Of a DNA stretch of 64,000 bases, positions 34,840-43,321 are shown in pieces; position 1 is the stretch's first letter, and each line of letters starts with the position of its first letter. The stretch covers positions 46,764 through 110,763 of the forward strand of contig NZ_JAPFFT010000017.1 of the NCBI RefSeq assembly GCF_026241105.1. Direction: 5' to 3'. The DNA is from Arthrobacter rhizophilus (lineage in GTDB: Bacteria; Actinomycetota; Actinomycetes; Actinomycetales; Micrococcaceae). A model generated the notes under the pieces. It was not told the DNA's origin. It saw only the letters and a program-made list of their open reading frames with translations, and did no database searches. The translations under genes were made by a program, and so were the position numbers.

Positions 34840-36053
34840 GTTGCAGATCGGGGCTTGCCGCTATCACCAAGGGCGGATCTCTTGCGTCGTCCCGCGGCCA
34901 CGATAAAGACAGCGACGGCGATTGCCACTGTCGCGGCGCCGCCCGCGATTGCAGTCATTGTGTTCCAGAGACCGATAATCCCATCTCCGGACTGTGTTCC
35001 GGCGGCATGCTCCGGTTGCCCGGGCTGGGTGATTGTTGACGCCGGTTTTGAGGATGCGGAGCCCTCGGCGCCCGCAGCAGCGGGAGCGTATCGGGACACC
35101 GAGCCGTTGCCCGTACCGTTGCCCGGGCTCGTCACGATGATCGTCCCGTCCGATGCCACCGCCAGATGGCCGGAGTTCCTATCGACTGGAATGGAGGATT
35201 CCACGGTTGTCGCGCCCGGCGGGATGACGGACAACACGCGGTCCTGGACGGTCGCCACGAAGAGGGTTCCGTCCTGCCCGACAGCAGCCTCTTGGGGTCC
35301 TCCCGAGATCGGGATGCGGTACGCGACCGTGTCAGCGCCCGGTTTGATGACAGCGACCTCATTGGAACTGATGTTGGTGACATAGATTGTCCCGTCCGGG
35401 CCTGCGGCGATCCCGTGGGGGTTCTCTGTGTGCCCGGGTGTTGAGCTGACCTGAATGGTCCGCGACACGGTGTTCGCCCCGGAAGGTATGACCGAGACCG
35501 TCCCTTCGGCCTGGTTCGCAACGAATGCGGTGCCGTCTTTGGTGACTGCGACTTCCACCGGTCCTGAACCGACTGCTACTGTCCGGTCCACGGCCGATCC
35601 CTTCGGCGCGATGACCGACACGGTGTGCTCCGAGGAGTTCGGAACGTAGACCGTCCCATCGGGGCCCGCGGCGATCAGGTGGTTCCCGGGGGAAACCGGA
35701 ATTCGCCTTGCGACACCGGTGGCGCCGGCGGGAATGACGCCCAGGTCGTATTGACTCGTGGAATTGTCCCGCTCAGCCACATACATGGTGCCGTCCGGGG
35801 CCATTGCAAGGCCCGAGGTGTAGCCTCCCGTGCTGATGGTCCGGGAGGGCCGGACCGCTCCGGGCGGTATCACTTGGATCCCGCCAGCCGCGCCGTAATC
35901 GCCCACATACGCGGTGCCATCGGAACCAACCACCACCCCAACAGGCACCCCGCGGACCTCGAGGGCCTCCGAAGGGGCTGCCACCGCGGGCACCGCCCCC
36001 AGAAAAAGGGCCGCCCCCGCGGCGGCCACGCAGGCCAGACTCCAATTCTTCAC
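34836..36053 (-). CDS. Exported YncE/NHL-like beta-propeller protein with C-terminal membrane anchor
   Basis: A 405-residue protein with a Sec signal peptide (LACVAAAGAALFLGAVPAVA). Eight or so repeats follow with the pattern GPDGT[IV]YV-x-N plus V-x-VIPPGA (for example AAGPDGTVYVPNSSEHTVSV). Near the end comes a Pro/Gly/Ser linker, one TM segment (AIAGGAATVAIAVAVFIVAA) and a basic RRKRS tail. This is a surface-anchored beta-propeller of the virginiamycin-B-lyase/YncE-like kind, function unknown. GTG 36053 is preceded by a T7-G8 tract (36074-36060) rather than an ordinary ribosome binding site. Confidence 0.85.
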   Translation of the reverse strand: MKNWSLACVAAAGAALFLGAVPAVAAPSEALEVRGVPVGVVVGSDGTAYVGDYGAAGGIQVIPPGAVRPSRTISTGGYTSGLAMAPDGTMYVAERDNSTSQYDLGVIPAGATGVARRIPVSPGNHLIAAGPDGTVYVPNSSEHTVSVIAPKGSAVDRTVAVGSGPVEVAVTKDGTAFVANQAEGTVSVIPSGANTVSRTIQVSSTPGHTENPHGIAAGPDGTIYVTNISSNEVAVIKPGADTVAYRIPISGGPQEAAVGQDGTLFVATVQDRVLSVIPPGATTVESSIPVDRNSGHLAVASDGTIIVTSPGNGTGNGSVSRYAPAAAGAEGSASSKPASTITQPGQPEHAAGTQSGDGIIGLWNTMTAIAGGAATVAIAVAVFIVAAGRRKRSALGDSGKPRSAT

Positions 36054-36149
36054 TTTCTACCCCCCCCAAAAAAATGTCCCCCACCATGGCGCGGGACGCC
36101 GACTCGGCGAAGCCTACCCCGCGCCAGCAGCATATCCCGCTGCCAGGTC

Positions 36150-36821
36150 TCAAGCCTTCCTCGGCAGGTATGTATTCACCGGCCGCCCGGTGGCGCCATA
36201 GGCCAAATGCAGGTCAATGAGCCCCTTCCGTTCGAGTTCACTGAGGTAACGCTGGGCCGTGGGGCGGCTGACGCCGACGCTGCTCGCGATCTCCGAGGCA
36301 CCCAAGGGCTCGGTGGAGTGGACCACCATGTCAAGGACTTTTTGCATGGTGGGCGGCAGCCGCCGAGGACCTTGGGCCGGCGCAGCCGTTCGGCGGAGGC
36401 TGAACAGTTGGTCCACCGTCGCCTGATCGGCCATGGTCCGGGACTCCGCCTCCTTCCGCCAGCGCCGATAGGCCTCCAACTGGGTTTGAAGTTGCTCAAA
36501 GCCGAACGGCTTGACGAGGTAGTAGACCGCTCCCCCGCGCATAGCAGCCCGCACGGTCTCAAGGTCACGTGCGGCAGTGATCATGACGGCGTCGAGCTTT
36601 TCACCGGCTCCCTGGAGGGAGCGCAACAGGCTGATTCCGTCTTCGTCGGGGAGGTAGACGTCCAGGAGAAGCAGGTCGGGTTTGAGCCGCTGCACGGCCT
36701 CCCTGGCTTCCGCCGCGGTGTGCGCCTCGCCCACGCATTCGTACCCCTCGATTTTGGCCACGCGGCTGGCGTGGATGCGCGCTACGCGGAAGTCATCGTC
36801 CACTACCAAGGTGCGGATCAT
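36150..36821 (-). CDS. CitB/DcuR-type response regulator
   Basis: A 223-residue protein. The receiver domain (about residues 1-120) has acidic residues in VVDDDF, phospho-acceptor Asp in LLLLDVYLP, the conserved Thr in MITAA and Lys in YLVKPFGF. A C-terminal HTH follows (GASEIASSVGVSRPTAQRYL). This is the CitB/DcuR class that pairs with CitA/DcuS kinases. The start overlaps the kinase stop (ATGA). Its likely target is the divergent ABC importer operon. Confidence 0.93.
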   Translation of the reverse strand: MIRTLVVDDDFRVARIHASRVAKIEGYECVGEAHTAAEAREAVQRLKPDLLLLDVYLPDEDGISLLRSLQGAGEKLDAVMITAARDLETVRAAMRGGAVYYLVKPFGFEQLQTQLEAYRRWRKEAESRTMADQATVDQLFSLRRTAAPAQGPRRLPPTMQKVLDMVVHSTEPLGASEIASSVGVSRPTAQRYLSELERKGLIDLHLAYGATGRPVNTYLPRKA

Positions 36822-38446
36822 TCGATCGATTTTCCTGTCATTGCTGGGCTTTCGGTTTCCACGTGCGGTTCCGGCAACCAGATTTCAAAGCGTCCCCCGG
36901 GGCCGGGGAAAACATCCATAGTGCCTCCTGCACGGTGAACGATCCTGCTCACCAGCGCAAGGCCTATCCCGCGCCTCATTCCGGGCCGCGGTTCCTTGGT
37001 GGTGAAGCCATCGGCTGCAATCTTGCCCACCAATTCTGCGGGAACACCGGGCCCATTGTCGGTCACGCAGATGAAGATACCCGAGGAATCGTCCAGCTGG
37101 ATGGTCACCTCGCGGGGCGCAGGCTGGTCCGAAAGGATCTCGACGGCGTTGTCCAGGAGGTTCCCGACGATCGTGAGCAGCGCTTGCGTTTCCAGGAACG
37201 GTTGACGCAGCTGCGAGTCGTCAGTCACCGAAATATCCACGTCCTGTTCAGCAGCCACGGTGGTCTTGGCCAGCAAGAGCGCGGCGAGCTCCGGCGGCTC
37301 TATCCGCGAGCGCAGGCCCTCGCCAAGCGATCGCGACGTGTCCGAAATCCGCGATACGAAGTTCCGCGCCTGGTCCACATCCCCGAGTTCCAGAAGTCCG
37401 TCCACCACATGGAGGCGGTTGGCGTACTCGTGCTCCTGGGCGCGCAAGGCCTCCATCAGGCCTTCGACGGAGCGCAGATCTCGCACGAGGCCTTCAACCT
37501 CCGTACGGTCGCGCAATGTCACCACAGAACCTATGCTTCTGCCGGCCAAGGCAACGGACATCCGGTTCACCACCAGCAGAGCGTCCTCGGTGATCACGAT
37601 CTGATCGGTTCCACTGATCTGGCCGGTCAGCAGGGAACGGAGCCTTCCGGGCGGCAGAAGATCCTCGATCTTCTCCCCCAGTACGTTGGCTTCCAAATTC
37701 AGCAGCGAGCGCGCCTCCGAGTTGATAACGGTGACCCGCCCGTCGTCGTCGAACCCGATCATCGCCTCCCGGATCCCGTGCAGCAGCGCCTCGCGCTCTT
37801 GCAAGAGAGAGGCAATCTCCACCGGTTCGAGATCGAACGTGACCCGCTTGATCCTGCGCGCCAGCAGCGCCGAACCCGTGGCGCTGATCAAGAGCACCAC
37901 TGCTGAATAGCCGGCGATCAGCCACATCTGCTGGGCAAGTTCGCTGCTTTCCGTGGTCTCCAGGATCCCTACCGAGACCTGCCCGACGACGGTCCCGTCC
38001 GCCGCGCGCACCGGCGCCTTGGCGTTGACTGAGTCGCCCAGGCTGCCCTTGTCGATGCCGACATGGGTCTGCCCGTCAAGGACGGCGACCGGTTCTTCAA
38101 GGGTTCGGCCAATGAGGTCCGGGTTCGGGTGGGAGTATCGCTTCCCCGAACGGTCGCTCACGACGACGTACGCCGGCTGCGCCTCTGCCTGCACCTTTGT
38201 GGCGATCGCCTGGATGGATTGGCTCGGGTCGCCATTGCCCAGCGACGTCACGATTTCGGGCATTTGTGCCACTGTCGTGGCAATCCCCAGCGCCCGGAGC
38301 CGGTACTGATCTTCGAGGGTCTGGTTGCTGATCTGGGTGTAGAGAAGCGCACCCAGGGTCACGGTGACGAAGAGGATACAGAGCAGCCACACCAGGATCT
38401 GGGAGGCCAGGGGACGCGCCTTCCAGCGCGCAAGCAAAGCCTTCAC
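36818..38446 (-). CDS. CitA/DcuS-type sensor histidine kinase
   Basis: A 542-residue kinase from GTG 38446; a weak TTG at 38512 would give 564. Order: TM1 (ILVWLLCILFVTVTLGALL), an extracytoplasmic PDC/sCACHE sensor with RYSHPNPDLIGRTLEEPVAV and VGQVSVGILE, TM2 (WLIAGYSAVVLLISATGSAL), a PAS domain (GIREAMIGFDDDGRVTVINS), the H box EHEYANRLHVVDGLL, N box IVGNLLDNAVEI, G1 DNGPGVP and G2 RRGIGLALVSRIV. The family senses carboxylates such as citrate or C4-dicarboxylates. No ligand can be assigned. The ABC genes run divergently. Confidence 0.93.
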   Translation of the reverse strand: MKALLARWKARPLASQILVWLLCILFVTVTLGALLYTQISNQTLEDQYRLRALGIATTVAQMPEIVTSLGNGDPSQSIQAIATKVQAEAQPAYVVVSDRSGKRYSHPNPDLIGRTLEEPVAVLDGQTHVGIDKGSLGDSVNAKAPVRAADGTVVGQVSVGILETTESSELAQQMWLIAGYSAVVLLISATGSALLARRIKRVTFDLEPVEIASLLQEREALLHGIREAMIGFDDDGRVTVINSEARSLLNLEANVLGEKIEDLLPPGRLRSLLTGQISGTDQIVITEDALLVVNRMSVALAGRSIGSVVTLRDRTEVEGLVRDLRSVEGLMEALRAQEHEYANRLHVVDGLLELGDVDQARNFVSRISDTSRSLGEGLRSRIEPPELAALLLAKTTVAAEQDVDISVTDDSQLRQPFLETQALLTIVGNLLDNAVEILSDQPAPREVTIQLDDSSGIFICVTDNGPGVPAELVGKIAADGFTTKEPRPGMRRGIGLALVSRIVHRAGGTMDVFPGPGGRFEIWLPEPHVETESPAMTGKSIE

Positions 38447-38504
38447 GGTCCACGCAACTCTATGTGTACTGCCATCCTCTTCCTCATTTCCTACTAGCAG
38501 CTTA

Positions 38505-38520
38505 TGTGACAAAGTTCACG
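38505..38520. promoter_or_regulatory. CRP/GlxR-like site 1
   Basis: TGTGA-N6-TCACG, a one-mismatch match to the TGTGA-N6-TCACA consensus of CRP/GlxR-family regulators, in the divergent region between the sensor kinase and the ABC importer. It lies 59 bp upstream of the kinase GTG 38446. Confidence 0.55.
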
Positions 38521-38662
38521 GCCACTATGCAGCAGGGAGCGTCCTTCGCGCGATTCACGGCCGTGCATAAAGGCTCAAAACCTGCACTTTTGCTGTTAAA
38601 CCCCACAACTTACTGAAGCCTTCTGGCACGGCCTTTCACTTTCTAAGCTCTACATAGTTTCA

Positions 38663-38676
38663 GTGATCCACATCAC
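38663..38676. promoter_or_regulatory. CRP/GlxR-like site 2
   Basis: GTGA-N6-TCAC, the core of the CRP/GlxR consensus, 37 bp upstream of the importer ATPase start. With site 1 it suggests carbon-catabolite (cAMP) control of the transporter. Confidence 0.45.
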
Positions 38677-38712
38677 GCACACAGTAACCAAAAGACAGAG
38701 AGGTCTTTGCAG

Positions 38713-39582
38713 ATGGAAGCCAACAATCACCACCGCCCGCCTGGTGCTCTGGAGAGAGCCGAGGACAGCGCGGGTATCGACATCGTCGGGTTGACCAAGC
38801 GTTATCTCACGCCCAAAGGCGAGACATTCACTGCCATCCGTGATGTGACCCTCAGGGTGGAACCGGGCCAGTTCTGCTCCATTGTCGGACCGACCGGCTG
38901 TGGCAAGTCCACCACGCTCGCCCAGGTCTCGGGCCTGGAAAACCCGAGCGAAGGCTCCGTCAAGGTGGGCGGCATGACGGTGGAGGGCATCACGAACGGC
39001 GTGAGCTACATGTTCCAGGCAGACGCACTGTTCCCCTGGAAGAGCGTGCTCGGCAACGTGATGATGGGCCCGACGCTCCTCGGCACGCCCAAGCGCGAAG
39101 CCACGGCACTGTCCATGGACTGGCTGCGTCGGGTCGGCTTGGCAGGCTTCGAGGACCGCTACCCGCACCAGTTGTCCGGGGGTATGCGCAAGCGCGTAGC
39201 AATGGCTGCGGCCCTCATCAACAATCCTCGGATTCTCTTGATGGACGAGCCGTTCGGCGCGCTCGACGTGCAGACCAAGGCCATCATGCAGAACGAGCTG
39301 CTGAAGCTCTGGGAGGAGCTGCGCCCTTCGGTCCTGTTCATCACTCATGACCTCGACGAGGCGGTGGCGCTCTCCGATCGGGTGGTCATCATGACGAGCA
39401 GCCCGGGCTCGGTCAAGGATGTCTTCGACATCGATCTGCCTAGGCCGCGCGGAAATGTCCAGGAGATCCGGCACGAGGAGCGCTTCCTGGAGCTCCAGGG
39501 GCACATTTGGGAGTCCTTGAAGGACGAGGTTACCCGCGCTTATGCGCGCACAGCAGGAGCAGCAGGAGCAGCAGCAGCATGA
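38713..39582 (+). CDS. ABC transporter ATPase (NitT/TauT, SsuB type)
   Basis: A 289-residue ATPase: Walker A SIVGPTGCGKSTTLAQ, Q-loop MFQADALFPWKSVLGN, signature HQLSGGMRKRVAMAAALINN, Walker B ILLMDEPFGALDVQT, H-loop LFITHDLDEAVAL. It is of the nitrate/taurine/sulfonate/thiamine-precursor importer class. The C-terminus ends in an Ala/Gly run encoded by (GCAGCAGGA)-like repeats that also carry the next gene's ribosome binding site. ATG 38713 is preferred to TTG 38707. Confidence 0.93.
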   Translation: MEANNHHRPPGALERAEDSAGIDIVGLTKRYLTPKGETFTAIRDVTLRVEPGQFCSIVGPTGCGKSTTLAQVSGLENPSEGSVKVGGMTVEGITNGVSYMFQADALFPWKSVLGNVMMGPTLLGTPKREATALSMDWLRRVGLAGFEDRYPHQLSGGMRKRVAMAAALINNPRILLMDEPFGALDVQTKAIMQNELLKLWEELRPSVLFITHDLDEAVALSDRVVIMTSSPGSVKDVFDIDLPRPRGNVQEIRHEERFLELQGHIWESLKDEVTRAYARTAGAAGAAAA

Positions 39583-40463
39583 CAACCCTCACCCATAATG
39601 AAACGCGCAAGAGCGAGAAGCCAGTGGAAACCGAGACAGCAGCCAAGAACGCCGGCCGGAACAAAGCCCGGCGCCGCACGAGAGCGATCTGGATAGGTCG
39701 CCTGATGCTCGCCGTCGTCGTGATTGGCGGCTGGCAGTGGTTCACCGAGGAAGGCTGGGTCGACAAGTTCTTCTTCGGCCAGCCCACGCAGATCTGGGAC
39801 GCCCTCGTCAAGCTCTTCACAGAGGGAACCGCATTCGGCACCATTTGGGAGAACCTCGGGGTCACGGCCCAGGAGGCGCTCCTCGGTTTCGTGCTCGGGA
39901 CGCTCGTCGGTGTCGTGCTCGGCCTCCTCCTGGGCTCAAACAAGTACCTCTCGGCGGTAGTCGGGCCGTACATCCGGATCTTGAATTCGATCCCCCGTAT
40001 TGTGCTCGGCTCGATCTTCATCGTGGCGTTCGGCCTCGGGAGCTTCCCGAAGATCCTGCTCGCAGCCGTGCTCGTGTTCTTCGTCGTCTTCTTCAATGCG
40101 TTCCAAGGCGTCCGCGAAGTGGACCAGAACCTCGTGGCGAACGTGCGGGTGCTCGGCGCCTCCCCGTTCCAGGTGGCGATGCACGTGACGATCCCGTCCG
40201 CCATGACGTGGATCATCGCGAGCCTCCACACGGCATTCGGCTTCGCGATCATCGGTGCCCTCGTCGCGGAGGTGCTGGGCGCCCAGAAGGGTATCGGCCT
40301 CATCATCAGCCAAGCCCAGGGCACCTTCGATCCGGACACAGTCTTCGCCTGCATGGTGATCATTGCGGTCATCACGCTGGGGGCCGAATTCCTCATCGGG
40401 CTGCTTGAGCACCGGCTCCTCAAGTGGCGTCCACCGAACCGCTCCGAGGCCCAGTCGATCTAA
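39579..40463 (+). CDS. ABC transporter permease (NitT/TauT, SsuC type)
   Basis: A 294-residue protein: a charged cytosolic N-terminus of about 45 residues, then six TM segments. It has typical motifs LGFVLGTLVGVVLGLLLGSN, LNSIPRIVLGSIFIVAFGLG and the EAA-type loop NVRVLGASPFQVAMHVTIPS. ATG 39579 overlaps the ATPase stop (ATGA). It is the membrane channel of the importer. Confidence 0.93.
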   Translation: MTTLTHNETRKSEKPVETETAAKNAGRNKARRRTRAIWIGRLMLAVVVIGGWQWFTEEGWVDKFFFGQPTQIWDALVKLFTEGTAFGTIWENLGVTAQEALLGFVLGTLVGVVLGLLLGSNKYLSAVVGPYIRILNSIPRIVLGSIFIVAFGLGSFPKILLAAVLVFFVVFFNAFQGVREVDQNLVANVRVLGASPFQVAMHVTIPSAMTWIIASLHTAFGFAIIGALVAEVLGAQKGIGLIISQAQGTFDPDTVFACMVIIAVITLGAEFLIGLLEHRLLKWRPPNRSEAQSI

Positions 40464-40538
40464 GGCCGAAAACAGACTTTCCCACCCAGCAATTCTGTTC
40501 CACCAAAACACCCACATCCCTTCGGGGATCAACATAGG

Positions 40539-41645
40539 ATGCGTAAAACAATGATGAAACGCACTATCTTTGCCGTCGCCGCTACCGGAGCCGTTGCCCT
40601 CAGTCTCGCGGCATGTGGCGGCAGCGCCCCAGCTTCCAGCGGCGGGGGCACTGCGAGCTCCGGCCCGATGCCCACCGTGAAGATGATGATCGGCGGCATC
40701 GACAAGCAGATCTACCTGCCGTACAAGCTCGCGGACCAGCTCGGCCTGTACAAGAAGTACGGCGTCAATATGGAGCTCTCGACCGAGACCGACGGCGGTG
40801 TTGGCGCCGAAGACGCCATGGCATCAGGCCAGGTCGACATGTCCGGCGCTTGGTACATCCACACCTTCGACTTCCAATCCAAGGGCAAGAACATCATCAA
40901 CCTCGTGCAGCTCTCGGGGGCCCCGGGCGAGCGCATCATGTGCAGCCCCAACGCCAACGTCCACTCCGGCGCGGACATCAAGGGCAAGAAGATGGGCGTC
41001 ACCGACCTCGGATCCGGCACCGACACGCTGACTCAGTTCATCGCCGCGCAGGCCGGCGTCTCGCACAAGGACTACACCACCGTCAAGGCCGGAGCGGGCG
41101 CTACCGCCCTTGCCGCCATCAAGACCGGTGCGGCTGACTGCGTCATGACGACCCAGCCGACCGTCGCCGCGATGGAGGGCCAGGGCATCGCTCAGTCGGC
41201 GATCGACCTCGCCACGACCGACGGCGCGAACAAGGCCGTGGGCGGCACCTGGCCGGCTGCGGGCGTCATCGCCAACGCCGACTGGGTCAAGACCCATGAG
41301 GACGCCGTTCAGCGGGTCGTCAACGCGCTTGTGGAGACGATGCACTGGATCGCGACTCACTCGGCCCAAGACATCGCCGACAAGCTGCCGCAGGACTACG
41401 TCCAGAACAAGAACGTCAAGAAAGAGGACTACGTCAAGGCGCTCGAGCAGGACAAGGGCCAGTTCCTCCCGGACGGCATCATGCCCGCGGGCGGCCCCAA
41501 GACCATCGCTTCGATGGAGAAGCTGCTCGGCATGGACACCTCGAAGATCCCGGTCGGCGGCACCTTCACGAACAAGTACGCGATCGAGGCGAACAAGGTT
41601 GGCGGCTTCACGACCACCTCGACGCCTGCCGGCGACAACGGCTGA
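40539..41645 (+). CDS. ABC transporter substrate-binding lipoprotein (NMT1/SsuA-like)
   Basis: A 368-residue binding protein with a signal peptide and lipobox (SLAACGG). The mature part has KLADQLGLYKKYGVNMELST, a type 2 NMT1/THI5-like fold with DLGSGTDTLTQFIAAQAGVS and ANADWVKTHEDAVQRVVNAL. Substrates of the family are nitrate, sulfonates, thiamine precursors or small aromatics; none can be assigned. It is the last gene of the three-gene importer operon, under likely control of the divergent two-component system. ATG 40551 is an alternative start. Confidence 0.9.
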   Translation: MRKTMMKRTIFAVAATGAVALSLAACGGSAPASSGGGTASSGPMPTVKMMIGGIDKQIYLPYKLADQLGLYKKYGVNMELSTETDGGVGAEDAMASGQVDMSGAWYIHTFDFQSKGKNIINLVQLSGAPGERIMCSPNANVHSGADIKGKKMGVTDLGSGTDTLTQFIAAQAGVSHKDYTTVKAGAGATALAAIKTGAADCVMTTQPTVAAMEGQGIAQSAIDLATTDGANKAVGGTWPAAGVIANADWVKTHEDAVQRVVNALVETMHWIATHSAQDIADKLPQDYVQNKNVKKEDYVKALEQDKGQFLPDGIMPAGGPKTIASMEKLLGMDTSKIPVGGTFTNKYAIEANKVGGFTTTSTPAGDNG

Positions 41646-41700
41646 TGTGATCCCCACATAGAAGGTACCGGCGTCACAATTCCAACGAGCAAATGACGTC

Positions 41701-43140
41701 TCACGATCGGCCTGCGTGGTACTCCACGCAGGCCGATCTTACGTTTTCCGCCTTCACGATGTCCCGCACCGGCACTTTGGCGTGCCACGGGGTGTTCCTT
41801 TCGTAGACGTGCGCGATCCCCAAGAGATTCGACTCGGCGAATTCCCGTCCCAGGAAATGCATCCCTACGGGTTGACCGGCAGCAAACCCGCAAGGGATGC
41901 TCAGTCCCGGCATTCCGGTGAGGTTGGCTGGCGAGAGCATCATGAGCGCGCTGGAGAGGGAATCCTGTCCCGTTGAGCCGGTCAATGAATGGGACATGTC
42001 TGCTTCGATCGGCGCGACAGACGGCAGCGTTGGGGACACCAACGCCTGGATTCCTGCGTTTTGCATTGCCGTCCGCAAGGAAGATCGAAGATACGAGCGC
42101 ACATGGCGGGCTAGTTGGATGTCCTCCGGTGGGACCAAGGCGCCGGTTTCGATCATCACGCGGGTGCCCTGAAGATAACGCTCAGCGCTCCTGCCCAGCC
42201 ACTCTCGATGGTGTTCGACCGATTCGGACAGGGAAATCGCCAAGCTCGCTGGCAGCGCCATCTTCAGTTCAGGAAGGGACACGTCGACGATCTCCACCCC
42301 CAGCTCTTCCAGGGTGAGCACGGCCTGTTCAAGGACTGCGGCCACGTCCCGCGTGACTCCCCATTCAGCCCAGGCGCCACGATCCACCGCCAAGCGGGTC
42401 AGCGCAGGCATCACTTCGGGGAGCACGGTCTTCTCTTGCAGCCCAGGTGTTGACGGACCGACCATGCCCTGGAGCATCGCCGCGCAATCCGCCACGCTTC
42501 GAGTGATCGGGCCAATGTGGTCCAGCGTGTGGCTGACATTGAGGACGCCCGACCCGTCAATCAGTCCGGCCGTCGCTTTGAGCCCCACTAAGCAGTTGAC
42601 CGATGCCGGATTCCGCACGGAACCGCCGGTATCCGTGCCCAGGGTGCCGGGCGCGCTCCCGACAGCCACAGCCACTCCGGACCCTACGCTGGACCCGCCG
42701 GCATATCGCTCGGCTCCCCAGGGATTCTTCGATGGCGGAGTCCCCTGCCCGAAGGCAAACTCGTGGGTGACTGTCTTGCCCAGGATCACTCCCCCGTTCC
42801 GCCGCAGATGCCGAACCACCCCGGCGTCGTCGGGAGCGACGCGGCCCTTGAGCGCCAGGGAACCGCCTTCGGCTGGCATCCCCCGGACGTCGATGACGTC
42901 CTTCACCCCGAGTGGAATCCCGTGGAGCGGTCCGAGGAACTCGCCGCGCCGCGCGCTGTTGTCGGCGGCAAGCGCCCCACGTCGAGCACCCTGCTGGTCC
43001 ACGTAGGCCCACGCATGCACTGAATCTTCTGTCGCTTCAAGCCGCCCTATGACAGACTCCACGAGTTCCGCGGCAGAGAGTTCGCGGCGGCGCAGGAGTA
43101 CGGATGCCTCAGCAATTCCCAGTTCCCATCCCTCAGTCAT
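41701..43140 (-). CDS. Amidase (amidase-signature family, GatA/AtzE-like)
   Basis: A 479-residue amidase-signature enzyme. The catalytic Lys is in LGVKDVIDV, the cis-Ser is in YAGGSSVGSGVAVAVG and the nucleophile Ser in LGTDTGGSVRNPAS. The N-terminal helix EASVLLRRRELSAAELVESV is standard. It hydrolyses an amide in the cytosol. The start is 43140, preceded by GGAGGT; it overlaps the AtzG-like gene by eight bases. Its last 12 codons are formed by a strong hairpin that also works as a terminator. In the AtzE/AtzG system the amidase needs its small partner; the same is likely here. Substrate unknown. Confidence 0.92.
   Translation of the reverse strand: MTEGWELGIAEASVLLRRRELSAAELVESVIGRLEATEDSVHAWAYVDQQGARRGALAADNSARRGEFLGPLHGIPLGVKDVIDVRGMPAEGGSLALKGRVAPDDAGVVRHLRRNGGVILGKTVTHEFAFGQGTPPSKNPWGAERYAGGSSVGSGVAVAVGSAPGTLGTDTGGSVRNPASVNCLVGLKATAGLIDGSGVLNVSHTLDHIGPITRSVADCAAMLQGMVGPSTPGLQEKTVLPEVMPALTRLAVDRGAWAEWGVTRDVAAVLEQAVLTLEELGVEIVDVSLPELKMALPASLAISLSESVEHHREWLGRSAERYLQGTRVMIETGALVPPEDIQLARHVRSYLRSSLRTAMQNAGIQALVSPTLPSVAPIEADMSHSLTGSTGQDSLSSALMMLSPANLTGMPGLSIPCGFAAGQPVGMHFLGREFAESNLLGIAHVYERNTPWHAKVPVRDIVKAENVRSACVEYHAGRS
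41705..41738. terminator. Hairpin terminator embedded in the amidase 3' end
   Basis: A perfect 15-bp inverted repeat, GATCGGCCTGCGTGG (41705-41719) with CCACGCAGGCCGATC (41724-41738), followed on the plus strand by TTACGTTTT. It terminates the plus-strand importer operon, yet lies inside the last codons of the convergent amidase. Confidence 0.8.
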
Positions 43141-43321
43141 TCGCGTCACCTCCAGGTACTGCGCGCAAACGTTGGGGGTCGAAATCGGCCCTCAGGACGG
43201 CCATGCCCTGCTGAAAATCACTGAAAGAGCGTTCGACGGCGGCACTGTCCTCCTGCAGGATGTCCTCGCCAACCAGCTCGACGAGACGCGATCGCTGGTC
43301 CGGGGTCAGCTGCCCGCTCAC
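43133..43321 (-). CDS. AtzG/GatC-like small amidase partner
   Basis: A 62-residue protein: LTPDQRSRLVELVGEDILQE, then SFSDFQQGMAVLRADFDPQR. Its length, helical amphipathic pattern and location directly before an amidase gene fit the AtzG/GatC-like small subunits that stabilise amidase-signature enzymes (AtzE-AtzG of cyanuric acid breakdown is the known case). The stop overlaps the amidase start, and its own start overlaps the amidohydrolase stop. Identity is an inference from context and pattern, not from a strong motif. Confidence 0.6.
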   Translation of the reverse strand: MSGQLTPDQRSRLVELVGEDILQEDSAAVERSFSDFQQGMAVLRADFDPQRLRAVPGGDAND

